Shown: positions 30,859 through 40,076 of the stretch, piece after piece
Layout of the letters: the number at the start of each line of letters is the position of its first letter
Position numbering within the stretch: the first letter of the stretch is position 1
DNA from: Pseudomonas furukawaii
GTDB taxonomy: Bacteria; Pseudomonadota; Gammaproteobacteria; Pseudomonadales; Pseudomonadaceae
Assembly: GCF_002355475.1 (NCBI RefSeq)
Contig: NZ_AP014862.1
Location: forward strand, 5,642,001 to 5,706,000
Direction of reading: 5' to 3'
DNA: 64,000 bases
Notes under the pieces: generated by a model
Told to the model about the DNA's origin: nothing
The model's input: the letters and a program-made list of their open reading frames with translations, nothing else
Databases searched by the model: none
Translations under genes and position numbers: made by a program

Positions 30859-32037
30859 ATGGTACTGCCGGCCTCCAGATTGGAGAGGGTCCACCGATTC
30901 ATTGCGTGCCGCTGGCTGCCCTTCGGCTTTCTGGTATTGCTTACCGGCCTGTTCTGGGTGATGGAACGCAGCCAGTACAGCAAATCCTTCTACCTCCTGA
31001 CCGTGCTACCTGCACTGATAGCGGCGATCCTGCGCCCGGCGGTGCTCCGGCAACTGCTCCGCGAACCCGTGGTCCTCGCTTTCCTGGCGCTGTCGGCCTG
31101 GGTGCTGCTGAGCCTGATCTGGACCGCCAGTGACGACAGCCCGGGTTCGTTGGCCAAACGGCCGCTGTATGTCTTCATGCTGTTCCTCTCCTGCGCCGTG
31201 ATGGCCAGCCAGGACACCCGACTGCTGCCCACCGCCCTGCGCATCGCGGCCATCGTCGCCAGCGTTGCGGCTGTCGCCTGCCTGGTGCAGTTCTATCTCC
31301 AGCCACCCGCCTGGAAGCGCCTGATCGGCACCGGCGGGCTGCTCAACCCGCTGCTCACTTCGCACCTGCTGGGGTTCTTCTGCGCTTACTGGATGGCCGC
31401 CTGGGTGACGCACCAGGAGCGCAAGCACTGGCTCCCCTTCCTGGCCCTGATCCCGCTGGCCGCCGCCACCCTGGCAACCGGCTCGCGCACCCCACTGATG
31501 GCACTGGTGGCCTGCATGGCCTGGTTGGCACTGCTGACCAATGGCCGCCGCACGGTGATCGCCGTCGCATTGCTGGGAGTCGCCGGTGTCGGTCTCGCCA
31601 TCCTGTTGCCGGAGTCGATTCTCCAGCGCGGACTCTCCTACCGTCCCCAGATCTGGCAAGCGGCCCTCGAGCAGGCCAACGGCTTCTTCTGGCTGGGCCA
31701 CGGCTATGGCAGCGAGTTCCAGTTCCGCATTGCAGAAATACCGGGAGTCTGGTCGGACCCCCACAACGTGCAGATCGCGGTACTGCTCGAACTCGGCCTC
31801 GTCGGACTGGCGCTGTGGGTGCTGATGTACGGGCTCACCCTCTGGCGAAGCCTGAGCCTCAGGGAGCAGCCCGGCGTCAAGGTTTCCTCATGCCTGGTCA
31901 TCTACGGGCTGGCAGCGGGGATGACCGAGGGCAGCAACTTCCTCTCCAGGCCCAATGAGAACTGGTTCCTGATCTGGATACCACTGGCCATCCTGATCGG
32001 CCTGTCGCTGCAGCAGCGCTCCAGGGGATTGGCATGA
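30859..32037 (+). CDS. waaL: O-antigen ligase
   Basis: A 392-residue inner-membrane protein with about 12 hydrophobic segments, consistent with WaaL, which joins undecaprenyl-linked O antigen to lipid A-core on the periplasmic side. The two functional landmarks are present: Arg in ATGSRTPLMAL (residue about 210) and His in WSDPHNVQIAVLLELGL (about 302), in the large periplasmic loop region; P. aeruginosa WaaL uses His303. A TTG at 30850 three codons upstream is an alternative start. The stop overlaps the next gene as ATGA. The O-antigen polymerase Wzy also belongs to this superfamily, but position next to msbA and the kinase favours WaaL (PA4999). Confidence 0.87.
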   Translation: MVLPASRLERVHRFIACRWLPFGFLVLLTGLFWVMERSQYSKSFYLLTVLPALIAAILRPAVLRQLLREPVVLAFLALSAWVLLSLIWTASDDSPGSLAKRPLYVFMLFLSCAVMASQDTRLLPTALRIAAIVASVAAVACLVQFYLQPPAWKRLIGTGGLLNPLLTSHLLGFFCAYWMAAWVTHQERKHWLPFLALIPLAAATLATGSRTPLMALVACMAWLALLTNGRRTVIAVALLGVAGVGLAILLPESILQRGLSYRPQIWQAALEQANGFFWLGHGYGSEFQFRIAEIPGVWSDPHNVQIAVLLELGLVGLALWVLMYGLTLWRSLSLREQPGVKVSSCLVIYGLAAGMTEGSNFLSRPNENWFLIWIPLAILIGLSLQQRSRGLA

Positions 32038-32684
32038 AGGTGCTGTCCAACCAAGCGCTGGCCTCCCTGCTGGAGGGCGCCGAAATCATCGAGGCGGATG
32101 CCTTCGGGATCAAGGTCGCGCGCCTTGAGGACGGTACCTTCCTCAAGCTGTATCGACGCAAGCGCCTGCTTTCATCGGCCCTCTGGTCGCCCCCGGCGAA
32201 GCGATTCGCCGACAATGCCAGGACACTCAATTCGCTGGGCGTGCCCGCCCCGGAAATACTGGAAACGATTCGGGTTCCGGAGCGCCAGCTCAATGGCGTG
32301 CGCTATCAGCCGCTGCCCGGCGATACCTTGCGCGGACTCTGGAGAAGATCGCTCCCTGAAGTCACCTCGCTGGAAGTCGAAGCCTTTGGCAGGCTACTGG
32401 GCGAACTTCACGGAAAAGGCGTATATTTTCGCTCCTTGCATCTGGGCAACGTGATCAAGATGCCCAGTGGGCAATTCGGCCTGATCGACCTCTCCGACAT
32501 GCACATCAGTGGACATCCATTGAGCGACTGGAAACGTCGGAGAAATATTCGCCACATGTTGCGATATGCCGAGGATGCCCAGTGGCTGGCACGGCTGTAC
32601 AAGGACGATCTGCTGCGAGGGTATGCGGATCGGGCAGGCAAGGCTGCCGCAAGGATGCTGGCACGAGAAATAGACGCCCAATAA
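32034..32684 (+). CDS. LPS-locus kinase-like protein (PA4998 type)
   Basis: A 216-residue protein with a reduced eukaryotic-like kinase fold. Visible are a strand DGTFLKLYRRKRL with a candidate ATP-binding Lys, a catalytic-loop-like LHLGNVIKM, and a metal-binding LIDLSDMHI. The usual His-x-Asp of the catalytic loop is replaced by Leu-His-Leu-Gly-Asn, so the catalytic Asp is not where expected and activity is uncertain. It overlaps waaL by four bases and corresponds to P. aeruginosa PA4998, one of several putative kinases in the LPS locus. A role in sugar or heptose phosphorylation is inference from context. Confidence 0.75.
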   Translation: MKVLSNQALASLLEGAEIIEADAFGIKVARLEDGTFLKLYRRKRLLSSALWSPPAKRFADNARTLNSLGVPAPEILETIRVPERQLNGVRYQPLPGDTLRGLWRRSLPEVTSLEVEAFGRLLGELHGKGVYFRSLHLGNVIKMPSGQFGLIDLSDMHISGHPLSDWKRRRNIRHMLRYAEDAQWLARLYKDDLLRGYADRAGKAAARMLAREIDAQ

Positions 32685-32716
32685 CCAGCCCCGCCAACTG
32701 GCACCACGAGCCCATC

Positions 32717-33130
32717 ATGAGCCTTGTAAAGCTGATCGATTTCCGAACTTTCTCGGACCCCAGAGGCACCCTCGCGGTGATCGAAGGCGGCCAGGACATT
32801 CCGTTCGACATCCGCCGCATCTACTACGTCTACGGACTCAGCACCGAACTCCAGCGCGGCTTTCACGCCCACTATGAGCTGGAACAGATCGCCATCTGCC
32901 TCAGCGGCAGCTGCAACTTCCTGCTGGACGACGGACGCACCAAGGAAACCTGGCGCCTCGACTCCCCCCACCAGGGCCTGCGCATCGAGAAGATGGTCTG
33001 GCATGAAATGTTCGACTTCTCCCCTGACTGCGTGCTGATGGTGATGGCCAGCGAGCACTTCGAAGAAGCCGACTACATTCGCGACTACGATCGCTTCCTC
33101 GCCGAGGTGGAGCATGCCGCAAATCCATGA
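32717..33130 (+). CDS. dTDP-4-keto-6-deoxyhexose 3,4-ketoisomerase (FdtA/QdtA type)
   Basis: A 137-residue single-domain cupin of the WxcM-like/FdtA family. The signature [20 protein letters not shown] carries His50 and His52, equivalent to the catalytic pair of FdtA. It would isomerise dTDP-4-keto-6-deoxyglucose to the 3-keto sugar, the first committed step toward 3-acetamido-3,6-dideoxyhexoses. Whether the product is the galacto (FdtA) or gluco (QdtA) epimer cannot be read by eye. ATG 32717 was chosen at the family start. It overlaps the acetyltransferase gene by 17 bases. The dTDP-glucose synthase and dehydratase (rmlA, rmlB) are not in the window. Confidence 0.88.
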   Translation: MSLVKLIDFRTFSDPRGTLAVIEGGQDIPFDIRRIYYVYGLSTELQRGFHAHYELEQIAICLSGSCNFLLDDGRTKETWRLDSPHQGLRIEKMVWHEMFDFSPDCVLMVMASEHFEEADYIRDYDRFLAEVEHAANP

Positions 33131-33599
33131 TCTGTCCGATGTGCAGTCCACCGCCATTGGCCGCGGGACACGCATCTGGCAGTACGCCGTCGTGCTCCCG
33201 GGCGCCAGAATTGGCGAGGATTGCAACATCTGCGCCCATACGCTGATAGAGAACGATGTCGAACTGGGCGACCGGGTGACGGTCAAGTCGGGCGTCTACC
33301 TCTGGGATGGCATCCGTATCGCGGACGACGTGTTCATTGGCCCCAATGCCACCTTTGCCAACGACCCCATGCCTCGCTCCAAGGTATACCCGGAGCGATT
33401 CCTGGGCGTTCATCTTCAGCGCGGCGCCTCGATCGGCGCCAACGCCACCCTGCTGCCTGGAGTCACCGTCGGCGAGTACGCCATGGTTGGCGCCGGAGCC
33501 GTCGTGACCAAGGACGTCCCGCCGCGCGCGGTGGTAGCAGGTAACCCAGCCCGAATTCTGCGCTTCCTGGACGACAATGATCCCATTCCTCAACCTTAA
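33114..33599 (+). CDS. Sugar-nucleotide 3-N-acetyltransferase (FdtC/QdtC/WbpD-like)
   Basis: A 161-residue left-handed beta-helix acetyltransferase. Hexapeptide repeats run through the chain ([72 protein letters not shown]), ending with [10 protein letters not shown]. The FANDPMPRS stretch matches WbpD/FdtC-type enzymes that N-acetylate amino sugars on UDP or dTDP. Placed between the ketoisomerase and the aminotransferase, with overlaps on both sides, it would acetylate the 3-amino group using acetyl-CoA to give dTDP-3-acetamido-3,6-dideoxyhexose. Confidence 0.87.
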   Translation: MPQIHDLSDVQSTAIGRGTRIWQYAVVLPGARIGEDCNICAHTLIENDVELGDRVTVKSGVYLWDGIRIADDVFIGPNATFANDPMPRSKVYPERFLGVHLQRGASIGANATLLPGVTVGEYAMVGAGAVVTKDVPPRAVVAGNPARILRFLDDNDPIPQP

Positions 33600-34680
33600 G
33601 GACCTGAACGCAAGCCTCCGCGACGAACTGCTGGAGGCCTGCGCCCGGGTCATAGACTCGGGCTGGTACATCATGGGGCAGGAGCTTCGCGCCTTCGAGC
33701 AGGAGTTCGCCGACTACTGCGGCAGCCGTCATTGCATCGGAGTCGCCAATGGACTCGACGCCCTGACCCTGACCCTGCGCGCGTGGCGCGAACTGGGACG
33801 CCTGCAGGAAGGCGACGAGATCATGGTTCCGGCCAATACCTACATCGCGACCTTGCTGGCGATTACCGAGAATGGCCTGAAGCCCGTATTGGTGGAGCCG
33901 GACGAACACAGCTTCAACCTGTCGCCAGAAGCCGTCCGGAAGGCACTGGGCCCCAGGACTCGCGCACTGCTCCCCGTTCATCTCTACGGCAGGCTTGCGG
34001 ACATGCCGGCACTGGGGCGGATCGCGGCCGAGCATGGGCTGCTGGTCCTCGAAGACGCCGCGCAAGGCCATGGGGCCAGCCTGGGGTCACGCAAGGCGGG
34101 CAACTGGGGAGACGCCGCCGGCTTCAGCTTCTACCCCGGCAAGAACCTCGGAGCCCTGGGTGACGGCGGCGCCATCACCACCTCGGACCCGGAGCTGGCG
34201 ACGACCCTGCAGGCGCTGCGCAACTACGGTTCGCACGTGAAGTACCAGAACCTCTACCAGGGTGTGAACAGCCGCCTGGACGAACTGCAGGCCGCCATGT
34301 TGCGTGTCAAGCTTCGCCATCTGGACCGGCAGACCGCGCGACGCCAGCAGATCGCTCGCCACTACCTGGACGGGATGAACAATCCGGCCGTTCAGCTACC
34401 GATCTGGGAGCGGGCCGAGCAGCATGTCTGGCATCTGTTCGTGGTGCGCAGCCAGCAGCGGGACAGGCTCCAGCAGCTGCTGGGCGAGGCTGGCGTGCAG
34501 ACCATGATCCATTACCCCATTCCGCCCCATAAGCAGCAGGCCTACCCTGAGCTCAACGCGCAGACCCTCCCGCTGACGGAAAGGATTCACCAGGAAGTGC
34601 TCAGCCTGCCCATGGACCCCAGCATGACGGATGAGCAGGTGAGCCGCGTGATCGACGCCGTCAACCAGGCCAGACTCTGA
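33577..34680 (+). CDS. dTDP-3-keto-6-deoxyhexose 3-aminotransferase (FdtB/QdtB type, DegT family)
   Basis: A 367-residue PLP-dependent aminotransferase of the DegT/DnrJ/EryC1 family. PLP-binding Lys189 is in [15 protein letters not shown], Asp160 in [14 protein letters not shown], and [20 protein letters not shown] and [16 protein letters not shown] are characteristic. It would transfer an amino group to C3 of the dTDP-3-keto sugar made by the upstream ketoisomerase. It overlaps the acetyltransferase gene by 23 bases. The three-gene block isomerase, acetyltransferase, aminotransferase is the usual fdt/qdt arrangement, supporting the pathway more strongly than any one protein. Confidence 0.9.
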   Translation: MIPFLNLKDLNASLRDELLEACARVIDSGWYIMGQELRAFEQEFADYCGSRHCIGVANGLDALTLTLRAWRELGRLQEGDEIMVPANTYIATLLAITENGLKPVLVEPDEHSFNLSPEAVRKALGPRTRALLPVHLYGRLADMPALGRIAAEHGLLVLEDAAQGHGASLGSRKAGNWGDAAGFSFYPGKNLGALGDGGAITTSDPELATTLQALRNYGSHVKYQNLYQGVNSRLDELQAAMLRVKLRHLDRQTARRQQIARHYLDGMNNPAVQLPIWERAEQHVWHLFVVRSQQRDRLQQLLGEAGVQTMIHYPIPPHKQQAYPELNAQTLPLTERIHQEVLSLPMDPSMTDEQVSRVIDAVNQARL

Positions 34681-34690
34681 CCTCAAGCCC

Positions 34691-35293
34691 ATGAAGAGAC
34701 TGATCAAGCATGGACTGCGCCGGGGCCTGAAGCTCTACCTGTTCAGGGGCCTGCAGAAACTGAGGATCCTCCAGTATCGGCTGCTTTCCGAGAATGCCCC
34801 CAGGGAAATGCGCGGTCGGCTGAAGCAACCCGCCCTGTTCTGCGGCGTCGGTGAGATCTATATCGGGGCATCCAGCATCGGTGTCTGGCCGTCACCCTAT
34901 TTTCTCAATGGCTACGCCCATATCGAGGCACGGGAGTCCACGGCGGAAATCCGTATCGGCAAGGGCTGTCATCTCAACAATAACGCGGTACTGATCGCCG
35001 AGCGCAATCGCATCAGCATTGGCGACGACACCCTCATCGGGCACTGCTTCTCGGCCTATGACTCTGACTTCCATCGCCTGGAAGCCCACCTGCGCAGCTC
35101 GGGCACCCATGACGGCAAGGACATCAGCATCGGCAACAATGTCTTCATCGGCGCCAACGTCACAGTGCTGAAGGGCGTCACCATCGGCGATAACAGCGTC
35201 ATCGCCAACGGCTCGCTGGTGAACCGGGACATTCCGCCCAACGTCATCGCCGGGGGCGTACCGGCGAAGGTACTGGCTCCCCTGCCCGACTGA
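34691..35293 (+). CDS. Hexapeptide-repeat O-acyltransferase (WbbJ/NodL-like)
   Basis: A 200-residue acetyltransferase-like protein. A basic, amphipathic N-terminus (residues 1-45) precedes hexapeptide repeats (AEIRIGKGCHLNNNAVLIAE, ISIGDDTLIGHCFSAYDSDF, ISIGNNVFIGANVTVLKGVT) and the closing VIAGGVPAKVLAPL. The His in YDSDFHRLE is a plausible catalytic residue, as in WbbJ, NodL and maltose acetyltransferases. It starts 10 bases after the aminotransferase gene and ends 3 bases from the convergent glycosyltransferase. Probably O-acetylates a sugar in the same glycan as the 3-acetamido sugar, but that is inference. Confidence 0.82.
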   Translation: MKRLIKHGLRRGLKLYLFRGLQKLRILQYRLLSENAPREMRGRLKQPALFCGVGEIYIGASSIGVWPSPYFLNGYAHIEARESTAEIRIGKGCHLNNNAVLIAERNRISIGDDTLIGHCFSAYDSDFHRLEAHLRSSGTHDGKDISIGNNVFIGANVTVLKGVTIGDNSVIANGSLVNRDIPPNVIAGGVPAKVLAPLPD

Positions 35294-35296
35294 GAA

Positions 35297-36181
35297 TCAG
35301 TTGCCCGCAGTGCGTCGCGGCAACAGGAACCGCCCCACGGCACGCAGCGTCTTGCCGTTCCAGTAGCGCCAGGGCAGGCGAGCGAACAACTGGCGAGCCA
35401 GAGGCTTGTCGTCCCGGGCGCACTTCATCAGCATCGAATTGATGAAGCGTGCGCAGACTTCCTCGTAGGCCGGATGATCCTTGAAGATCGCGTAGGTCTT
35501 CATGACGTGCTCGATCATGAAGCCCAGGTTCTTGTAGGTGTTGTGCTCATGGGTCCGGTACTGCGCCAGGACATCCTCCAGCACATCGATCACGTAACCG
35601 GCACGGGTGATCTTGAGCTTCATCAGCAGGTCCTCGAGGCGGATCTCGGGATCGTAGCCTCCCACCGCATCGATCGCCTCGCGGCGGAACAGCATGGTCG
35701 GCGCCGGCGCCCCCGGCTTGCGATCGAGGAAGATGTCGTCGAATTCGAGGCGCCTCGCCGGACGCAGCTTCTGCTTCGACCGCACCTGGCCGTTCGCGTC
35801 GATACTCTCGACATTCCCCCCACAGATCCCCACCTCGGGCTTGTCCGCCAGGTAGGCCACCTGAATCGCCAGGCGCTCGGGAACCATGATGTCGTCGGAA
35901 CCGAATGGAGCGATCAGGCTGCCCTTCGAGCGCGCGATGGTCTCGTTCAGGGTGCGGGACAGGCCCCTGTTCTCCTGGGCGCGGAAATCGAAGCCGTACT
36001 TCACCTGCAACGCACGAATTCGCTCGACGCTGTCGTCCCGGGAGCCGTCGTCCACCACCAGCAACTCGACGTTCGGATAGGTCTGCGCCATGACGCTTTC
36101 GATGCAGGCCTCGATGTAGTCCGCGTGGTTGTAGGACGAAATGATGACGCTGACCAGGGGCAGGTCTTTGGAATCAGTCAC
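35297..36181 (-). CDS. GT2 glycosyltransferase, WapR/MigA-like rhamnosyltransferase
   Basis: A 294-residue GT-A family 2 glycosyltransferase. LVSVIISSYNHADYIEACIE, VVDDGSRDD and LIAPFGSDDIMVPER give the nucleotide-sugar and metal (DxD-like) motifs; GGYDPEIRLEDL is the acceptor-side motif. By position and overall reading it resembles WapR (PA5000) and MigA, the core rhamnosyltransferases of P. aeruginosa; WapR places the rhamnose that accepts O antigen. The linkage made here is not proven. GTG 36181 was chosen since GGAG lies 6 bases upstream; an upstream TTG is in frame. It overlaps the GT4 gene by 8 bases and ends the waaF-led gene run. Confidence 0.8.
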   Translation of the reverse strand: MTDSKDLPLVSVIISSYNHADYIEACIESVMAQTYPNVELLVVDDGSRDDSVERIRALQVKYGFDFRAQENRGLSRTLNETIARSKGSLIAPFGSDDIMVPERLAIQVAYLADKPEVGICGGNVESIDANGQVRSKQKLRPARRLEFDDIFLDRKPGAPAPTMLFRREAIDAVGGYDPEIRLEDLLMKLKITRAGYVIDVLEDVLAQYRTHEHNTYKNLGFMIEHVMKTYAIFKDHPAYEEVCARFINSMLMKCARDDKPLARQLFARLPWRYWNGKTLRAVGRFLLPRRTAGN

Positions 36182-37316
36182 GGCCAGCTCCTTCCAGCAA
36201 TTCAATCAGCAGTTCACGGTACTGCCGGCGAAAATCCTCGATCGAGTGCGCCCGGCACAGGTACTGGTAGGCTCGCTCGCCTTCAGCGCGACGGGCCTCC
36301 GGCGACAGCGCCAGCACTTCGGCCAGACGCTCGGCGAGGACCTCGTGCCGGCCGGACGGGAAGATCCGCCCGCCGCAGTCCTCGAGGATCGGTTTCAGGC
36401 TCGGGATATCCGAGCCGATCACGGGAAGCCGCCCGCTCATGCCCTCCAGCAGGGCCAAGGGCAACCCCTCGCTCAGAGACGGCATGACGAAGGCATCGAA
36501 GCCGCGAACATACTGCAAGGCATCGTCGCGCGCGCCCAGCAGCAGGGCGCGCCCCTCCAGTCCCAACTCGGCAATGGCGGCCTCCAGCTCGGGACGCCCC
36601 CGCCCCTCGCCGATGATCGCCAGCAGCGCCTGGGGATGGGCATCCTTGACCCGGGCGAAGGCCCGCAGCAGGTGGATGTGCCCCTTGACTGGCACCAGGC
36701 GGCCGATGGCACCGAAGACGAAGGCATCGGCCGGCAGGCCCAACATCGCCCGGGCCTGTTCGGCGGGGTGCTGCAGCCCTTCTGCACGGGATATGTCGAT
36801 GGCGTTGTTGATCTGGCGGGTGTTGGCCGGAGTGAATCCGGCATTCGCGCCGATCAGGTAATCGCGTACCGCGCGCGATACCCCCACCAGCCGCCACGCC
36901 GGCGTCACCAGCTGCCGCGCCACCCAGCAGCGGAAGGAGCGGTCGTACTCACCGAAACCGTGGGCCACGCCAATGCAGGCACTCAACCGCAACCAGCGAT
37001 TGAGCAGCATCAGCATGTTCACCGGCTTGAAGCGATGGGCGATGACCGCGTCGTAACCTTCGGCGCGGCAGTGGCGGTACAGCGCCCAGAGCGCGCGCAG
37101 GCGCAGGCCACTGACAGCCGATTTGCTATAGCCGAAATACACCGAGCGTTCCGCCTTGCTCACCGGCTCGCCCGGGCCAGGCCGTCCGCGCAGGAAGGCG
37201 GTGGTGACCTCGTAACGGTCGGTGGGCAGTGCCTGGATGATCTGCTCGGCCAGGTCGGAAGCATTGACGTTGTAGTAGTTCTGCAGTTGCAGGACCTTGA
37301 TGCGACGCGGGCTCAT
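36174..37316 (-). CDS. GT4 glycosyltransferase of the LPS outer core (WapH/Ssg type)
   Basis: A 380-residue GT-B family 4 glycosyltransferase. Start RRIKVLQLQNYYNVNASDLA, then VIAHRFKPVNMLMLLNRWL and GVAHGFGEYDRSF, are typical of the Pseudomonas core-glycan subgroup; the C-terminal donor domain has FGAIGRLVPVKGHIHLLRAF and the FVMPSLSEGLPLALLEGM motif with the EGxPLALLE retaining glycosyltransferase pattern. P. aeruginosa has two such proteins nearby, WapH (PA5004) and Ssg (PA5001); I cannot say which is the orthologue. ATG 37316 overlaps the upstream GT2 stop as ATGA. Confidence 0.85.
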   Translation of the reverse strand: MSPRRIKVLQLQNYYNVNASDLAEQIIQALPTDRYEVTTAFLRGRPGPGEPVSKAERSVYFGYSKSAVSGLRLRALWALYRHCRAEGYDAVIAHRFKPVNMLMLLNRWLRLSACIGVAHGFGEYDRSFRCWVARQLVTPAWRLVGVSRAVRDYLIGANAGFTPANTRQINNAIDISRAEGLQHPAEQARAMLGLPADAFVFGAIGRLVPVKGHIHLLRAFARVKDAHPQALLAIIGEGRGRPELEAAIAELGLEGRALLLGARDDALQYVRGFDAFVMPSLSEGLPLALLEGMSGRLPVIGSDIPSLKPILEDCGGRIFPSGRHEVLAERLAEVLALSPEARRAEGERAYQYLCRAHSIEDFRRQYRELLIELLEGAGRD

Positions 37317-38236
37317 GCCGGGCTCTTCCTGGACTTCAACCACAGGCGCAACGCCTTGCGGGTATAGGAAAACTTGAACAGCACCCGCCAGTCGGTCCTG
37401 ATCGCCTCGCCGTAGTAATGGCGGGCGCCGTCCGTGTCACCGGCCAGCAGGCAGGTGCGGAACAGCGACAGGCAGCGCTGGGCGCGGTAGGCGGGCTTGA
37501 GGGACTGGAGGCCGGCGGGCAACTGGCGGAACACTTCGTCCACCAGATCGAGGCCGACCCGGCGGGCGGCCTCGGCGTTGTGCCGCAGGCTGCCGGGATG
37601 CTTGTGGATCCTCGCCAGCGACAGGTCGAGGACTTCGACCTCACGCCGGGTCAGGCAGTAGGCGAAGACCGGGATATCCTCGCTGTGACGCAGCTGCTCG
37701 GGATAAGGGCGCTCCAGCAGCAGCTCGCGGAGGAAGACACAGGCGCCGTGGCTGAGGGCGATCTTCTTGTCCAGCAGGTACGCCTTAAGGCGCTGCAGGG
37801 CGTCGGCCGGGACGGGGCTGGCGGCATGGGCGCGCTCGCGGCCATCGGGCTCGATCGAAACGTGGCCGGCCAGCCAGAGACCGACATCCGGCCGGGCCCG
37901 CAGGCGGTCACAGAGGCCGGGCAGCACACCGGGCGCCAGCTCGTCGTCGGCGTCCAGCAACAGCACGTAGCGACCCTGGGCCAACTGCACGCCGTTGTTG
38001 CGAGCGGCGGAGGGTCCGCCATTGGCCTGGCGCACGCCCTGGAAGGCCTCGCCATGACGCTGGCTAAGGGCGGCGAAGACCGCCGGCGTGTCATCGGTGG
38101 AACCGTCGTCCACCACCCAGAGTTCGACCTCCGGGGTGGCCTGGGACAACACCGAGTCCACGGCACGCGGGAGCACGCCCGCGTAGTTGTAGCTGGGGAT
38201 GATGATGCTAAGCAGCGGCTTAGCCGACATGGTCAT
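37313..38236 (-). CDS. GT2 family glycosyltransferase
   Basis: A 307-residue family 2 glycosyltransferase. LLSIIIPSYNYAGVLPRAVD, WVVDDGSTDDT, NGGPSAARNNGV and YVLLLDADDELAPGV give a complete nucleotide-sugar binding domain with DAD as the metal motif. The C-terminal third is helical with a basic end. It overlaps the carbamoyltransferase gene by 17 bases and the GT4 gene by four, so it belongs to the same core-assembly transcript. An alternative ATG lies two codons downstream at 38230. Donor and acceptor are unknown; an outer-core sugar transfer is likely from context. Confidence 0.85.
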   Translation of the reverse strand: MTMSAKPLLSIIIPSYNYAGVLPRAVDSVLSQATPEVELWVVDDGSTDDTPAVFAALSQRHGEAFQGVRQANGGPSAARNNGVQLAQGRYVLLLDADDELAPGVLPGLCDRLRARPDVGLWLAGHVSIEPDGRERAHAASPVPADALQRLKAYLLDKKIALSHGACVFLRELLLERPYPEQLRHSEDIPVFAYCLTRREVEVLDLSLARIHKHPGSLRHNAEAARRVGLDLVDEVFRQLPAGLQSLKPAYRAQRCLSLFRTCLLAGDTDGARHYYGEAIRTDWRVLFKFSYTRKALRLWLKSRKSPA

Positions 38237-39977
38237 ACCAGTCCTTGCCTTCCTTGACGACCAGAATGTCTTCCATGATCAGGTACTGCAGGTCCGAGCC
38301 GTAGAACATGTTCAGCGCGTCGGTGGGCGAGCAGATCATCGGCTCGCCACGGCGATTGAGGGAGGTGTTCAGGGAGACGCCGTTGCCGGTCAGGTTCTCC
38401 AGCTCCTTCATCAGGTCGTACCAGCGCGGGTTGTGCCGGCGCTCCAGCACCTGGGCACGGGAGGTACCGTCCTCATGCACCACCTCGGAGACGCGGGTCT
38501 TCCACTCCTCGTTGACCTCGAAGGTGAAGGTCATGAAGGGGCTCGGATGATCGACCTTGAGCATCTGCGGCGCCACGGTGTCGAGCATCGACGGGCAGAA
38601 GGGCCTCCAGCGCTCGCGGAACTTGATCTGCTCGTTGATGCGGTCGGCCACGCCCGGCACGCTCGGGCAACCGATGATGGAGCGACCACCCAGGGCGCGG
38701 GGGCCGAATTCCATGCGGCCCTGGAACCAGGCCACCGGGTTGCCGTCGGCCATGATGCGGGCGATGCGCTGCGGGGTGTTCTCGATGCGCTTGAACACCG
38801 GCTTGTTCGGGTGACGGGCGCAGGCGGCGATCACGTCCTCGTTGCTGAACGACGGGCCGAGGTAGACGTGCTCCATCTTCTCCACCGGCACGCCGCGTTT
38901 GTGGGACACATAGGCGGCGGCGCCGACGGCGGTACCGGCGTCACCGGAGGCCGGCTGCACGAACAGCTCCTTCACCTCGGGGCGGGCGATGATCTTCTGG
39001 TTCAGCTTGACGTTCAGCGCGCAGCCGCCGGCGAAGGCGATCTTGCCGGTTTCGCGGATGATGTCGCCCAGGTAGTAGTCCATCATCTCCAGCGCCAGCT
39101 TCTCGAACAGGGCCTGCATGCTGGCGGCGTAGTGGATGTAGGGGTCGTCGGCGATGTCGCCCTGGCGCTTCGGGCCGAGCCACTCGATCAGCTTGGGCGA
39201 GAAGTAGTAGCCCTTGCCGTTCTCCTTGTAGCGACGGAAGCCGATGACGTTGGCGTAGTCGGTGTTGATCTCCAGCTGGCCGTTCTCGAACTTGGCCAGG
39301 CGGGAGAAATCGTACTTGGCGGCGTCACCGTAGGGCGCCATGCCCATGACCTTGAACTCGCCGTCGAGCATCTCGAAGCCGAGGTACTCGGTGATGGCAC
39401 CGTAGAGGCCGCCCAGGGAATCCGGGTCGTAGAACTCCTTGATCTTGTGGATCTTGCCGTTCTCGCCCCAGCCGAAGAAGGTGGTGGCGTACTCGCCCTT
39501 GCCGTCGATCCCGAGGATCGCGGTCTTCTCCTTGAAGCCGGAGCAGTGGTAGGCGCTGGAGGCATGGGCCAGGTGGTGCTCCACCGGCTCGATCTTCACT
39601 TTCTTCGCGTCGAAGCCCAGTTGCTCCAGGCACCAGACGATTTTCTTGCGGTAGCGCTTGTAGCGGCGGTTGCCCATGAGGATCGCGTCCAGGGCGCGAT
39701 CCGGGGCGTACCAGTAGCGCTTGGCGTAGTGCCAGCGGGCTTCGCCGAACAGGCTGATGGGGGCGAAGGGAATGGCCACCACATCCACATCCGACGGCTT
39801 GATGCCGGCCTGCTCCAGGCAGAACTTGGCCGACTCGTAGGGCATGCGATTCTTCGCGTGCTTGTCGCGCACGAAGCGCTCTTCTTCGGCGGCCGCGATC
39901 AGCTTGCCGTCGATGTAGAGCGCGGCGGAAGGATCATGGCTGAGGGCGCCGGAAAGGCCGAGGATCGTCAATGCCAC
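38220..39977 (-). CDS. wapO: LPS-core carbamoyltransferase (WapO-like)
   Basis: A 585-residue enzyme of the NodU/TobZ carbamoyltransferase family. The N-terminal actin-like Kae1 domain starts TILGLSGALSHDPSAALYID and carries VEHHLAHASSAYHCSGF, where metal-binding His residues lie, with GIDGKGEYAT and FAGGCALNVKLNQ. The C-terminal YrdC-related part has GRMEFGPRALGGRSI and TSLNRRGEPMICSP. P. aeruginosa carries a carbamoyl group on heptose II of the inner core, attributed to WapO (PA5005), which holds the same place. A 99-base gap without a clear terminator separates it from the kinase upstream. Confidence 0.92.
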   Translation of the reverse strand: MALTILGLSGALSHDPSAALYIDGKLIAAAEEERFVRDKHAKNRMPYESAKFCLEQAGIKPSDVDVVAIPFAPISLFGEARWHYAKRYWYAPDRALDAILMGNRRYKRYRKKIVWCLEQLGFDAKKVKIEPVEHHLAHASSAYHCSGFKEKTAILGIDGKGEYATTFFGWGENGKIHKIKEFYDPDSLGGLYGAITEYLGFEMLDGEFKVMGMAPYGDAAKYDFSRLAKFENGQLEINTDYANVIGFRRYKENGKGYYFSPKLIEWLGPKRQGDIADDPYIHYAASMQALFEKLALEMMDYYLGDIIRETGKIAFAGGCALNVKLNQKIIARPEVKELFVQPASGDAGTAVGAAAYVSHKRGVPVEKMEHVYLGPSFSNEDVIAACARHPNKPVFKRIENTPQRIARIMADGNPVAWFQGRMEFGPRALGGRSIIGCPSVPGVADRINEQIKFRERWRPFCPSMLDTVAPQMLKVDHPSPFMTFTFEVNEEWKTRVSEVVHEDGTSRAQVLERRHNPRWYDLMKELENLTGNGVSLNTSLNRRGEPMICSPTDALNMFYGSDLQYLIMEDILVVKEGKDWYDHVG

Positions 39978-40076
39978 AGTGTTAAGCCTCTTGAAAGCTG
40001 CTGGCTGCCCGAGTCGAAAGGCCCGAGGCGACAGCGGTCGTATGGTTCACAGCCCGGCGGGCTTTGCGTTCCAGCC

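Noticed and set aside
40034-40064. Possible terminator between the carbamoyltransferase and kinase genes
   Set aside because: AGCCC-GGC-GGGCT gives only a 5-bp stem with a three-base loop and no T-run on the minus strand, so the run of core genes is more likely continuous.
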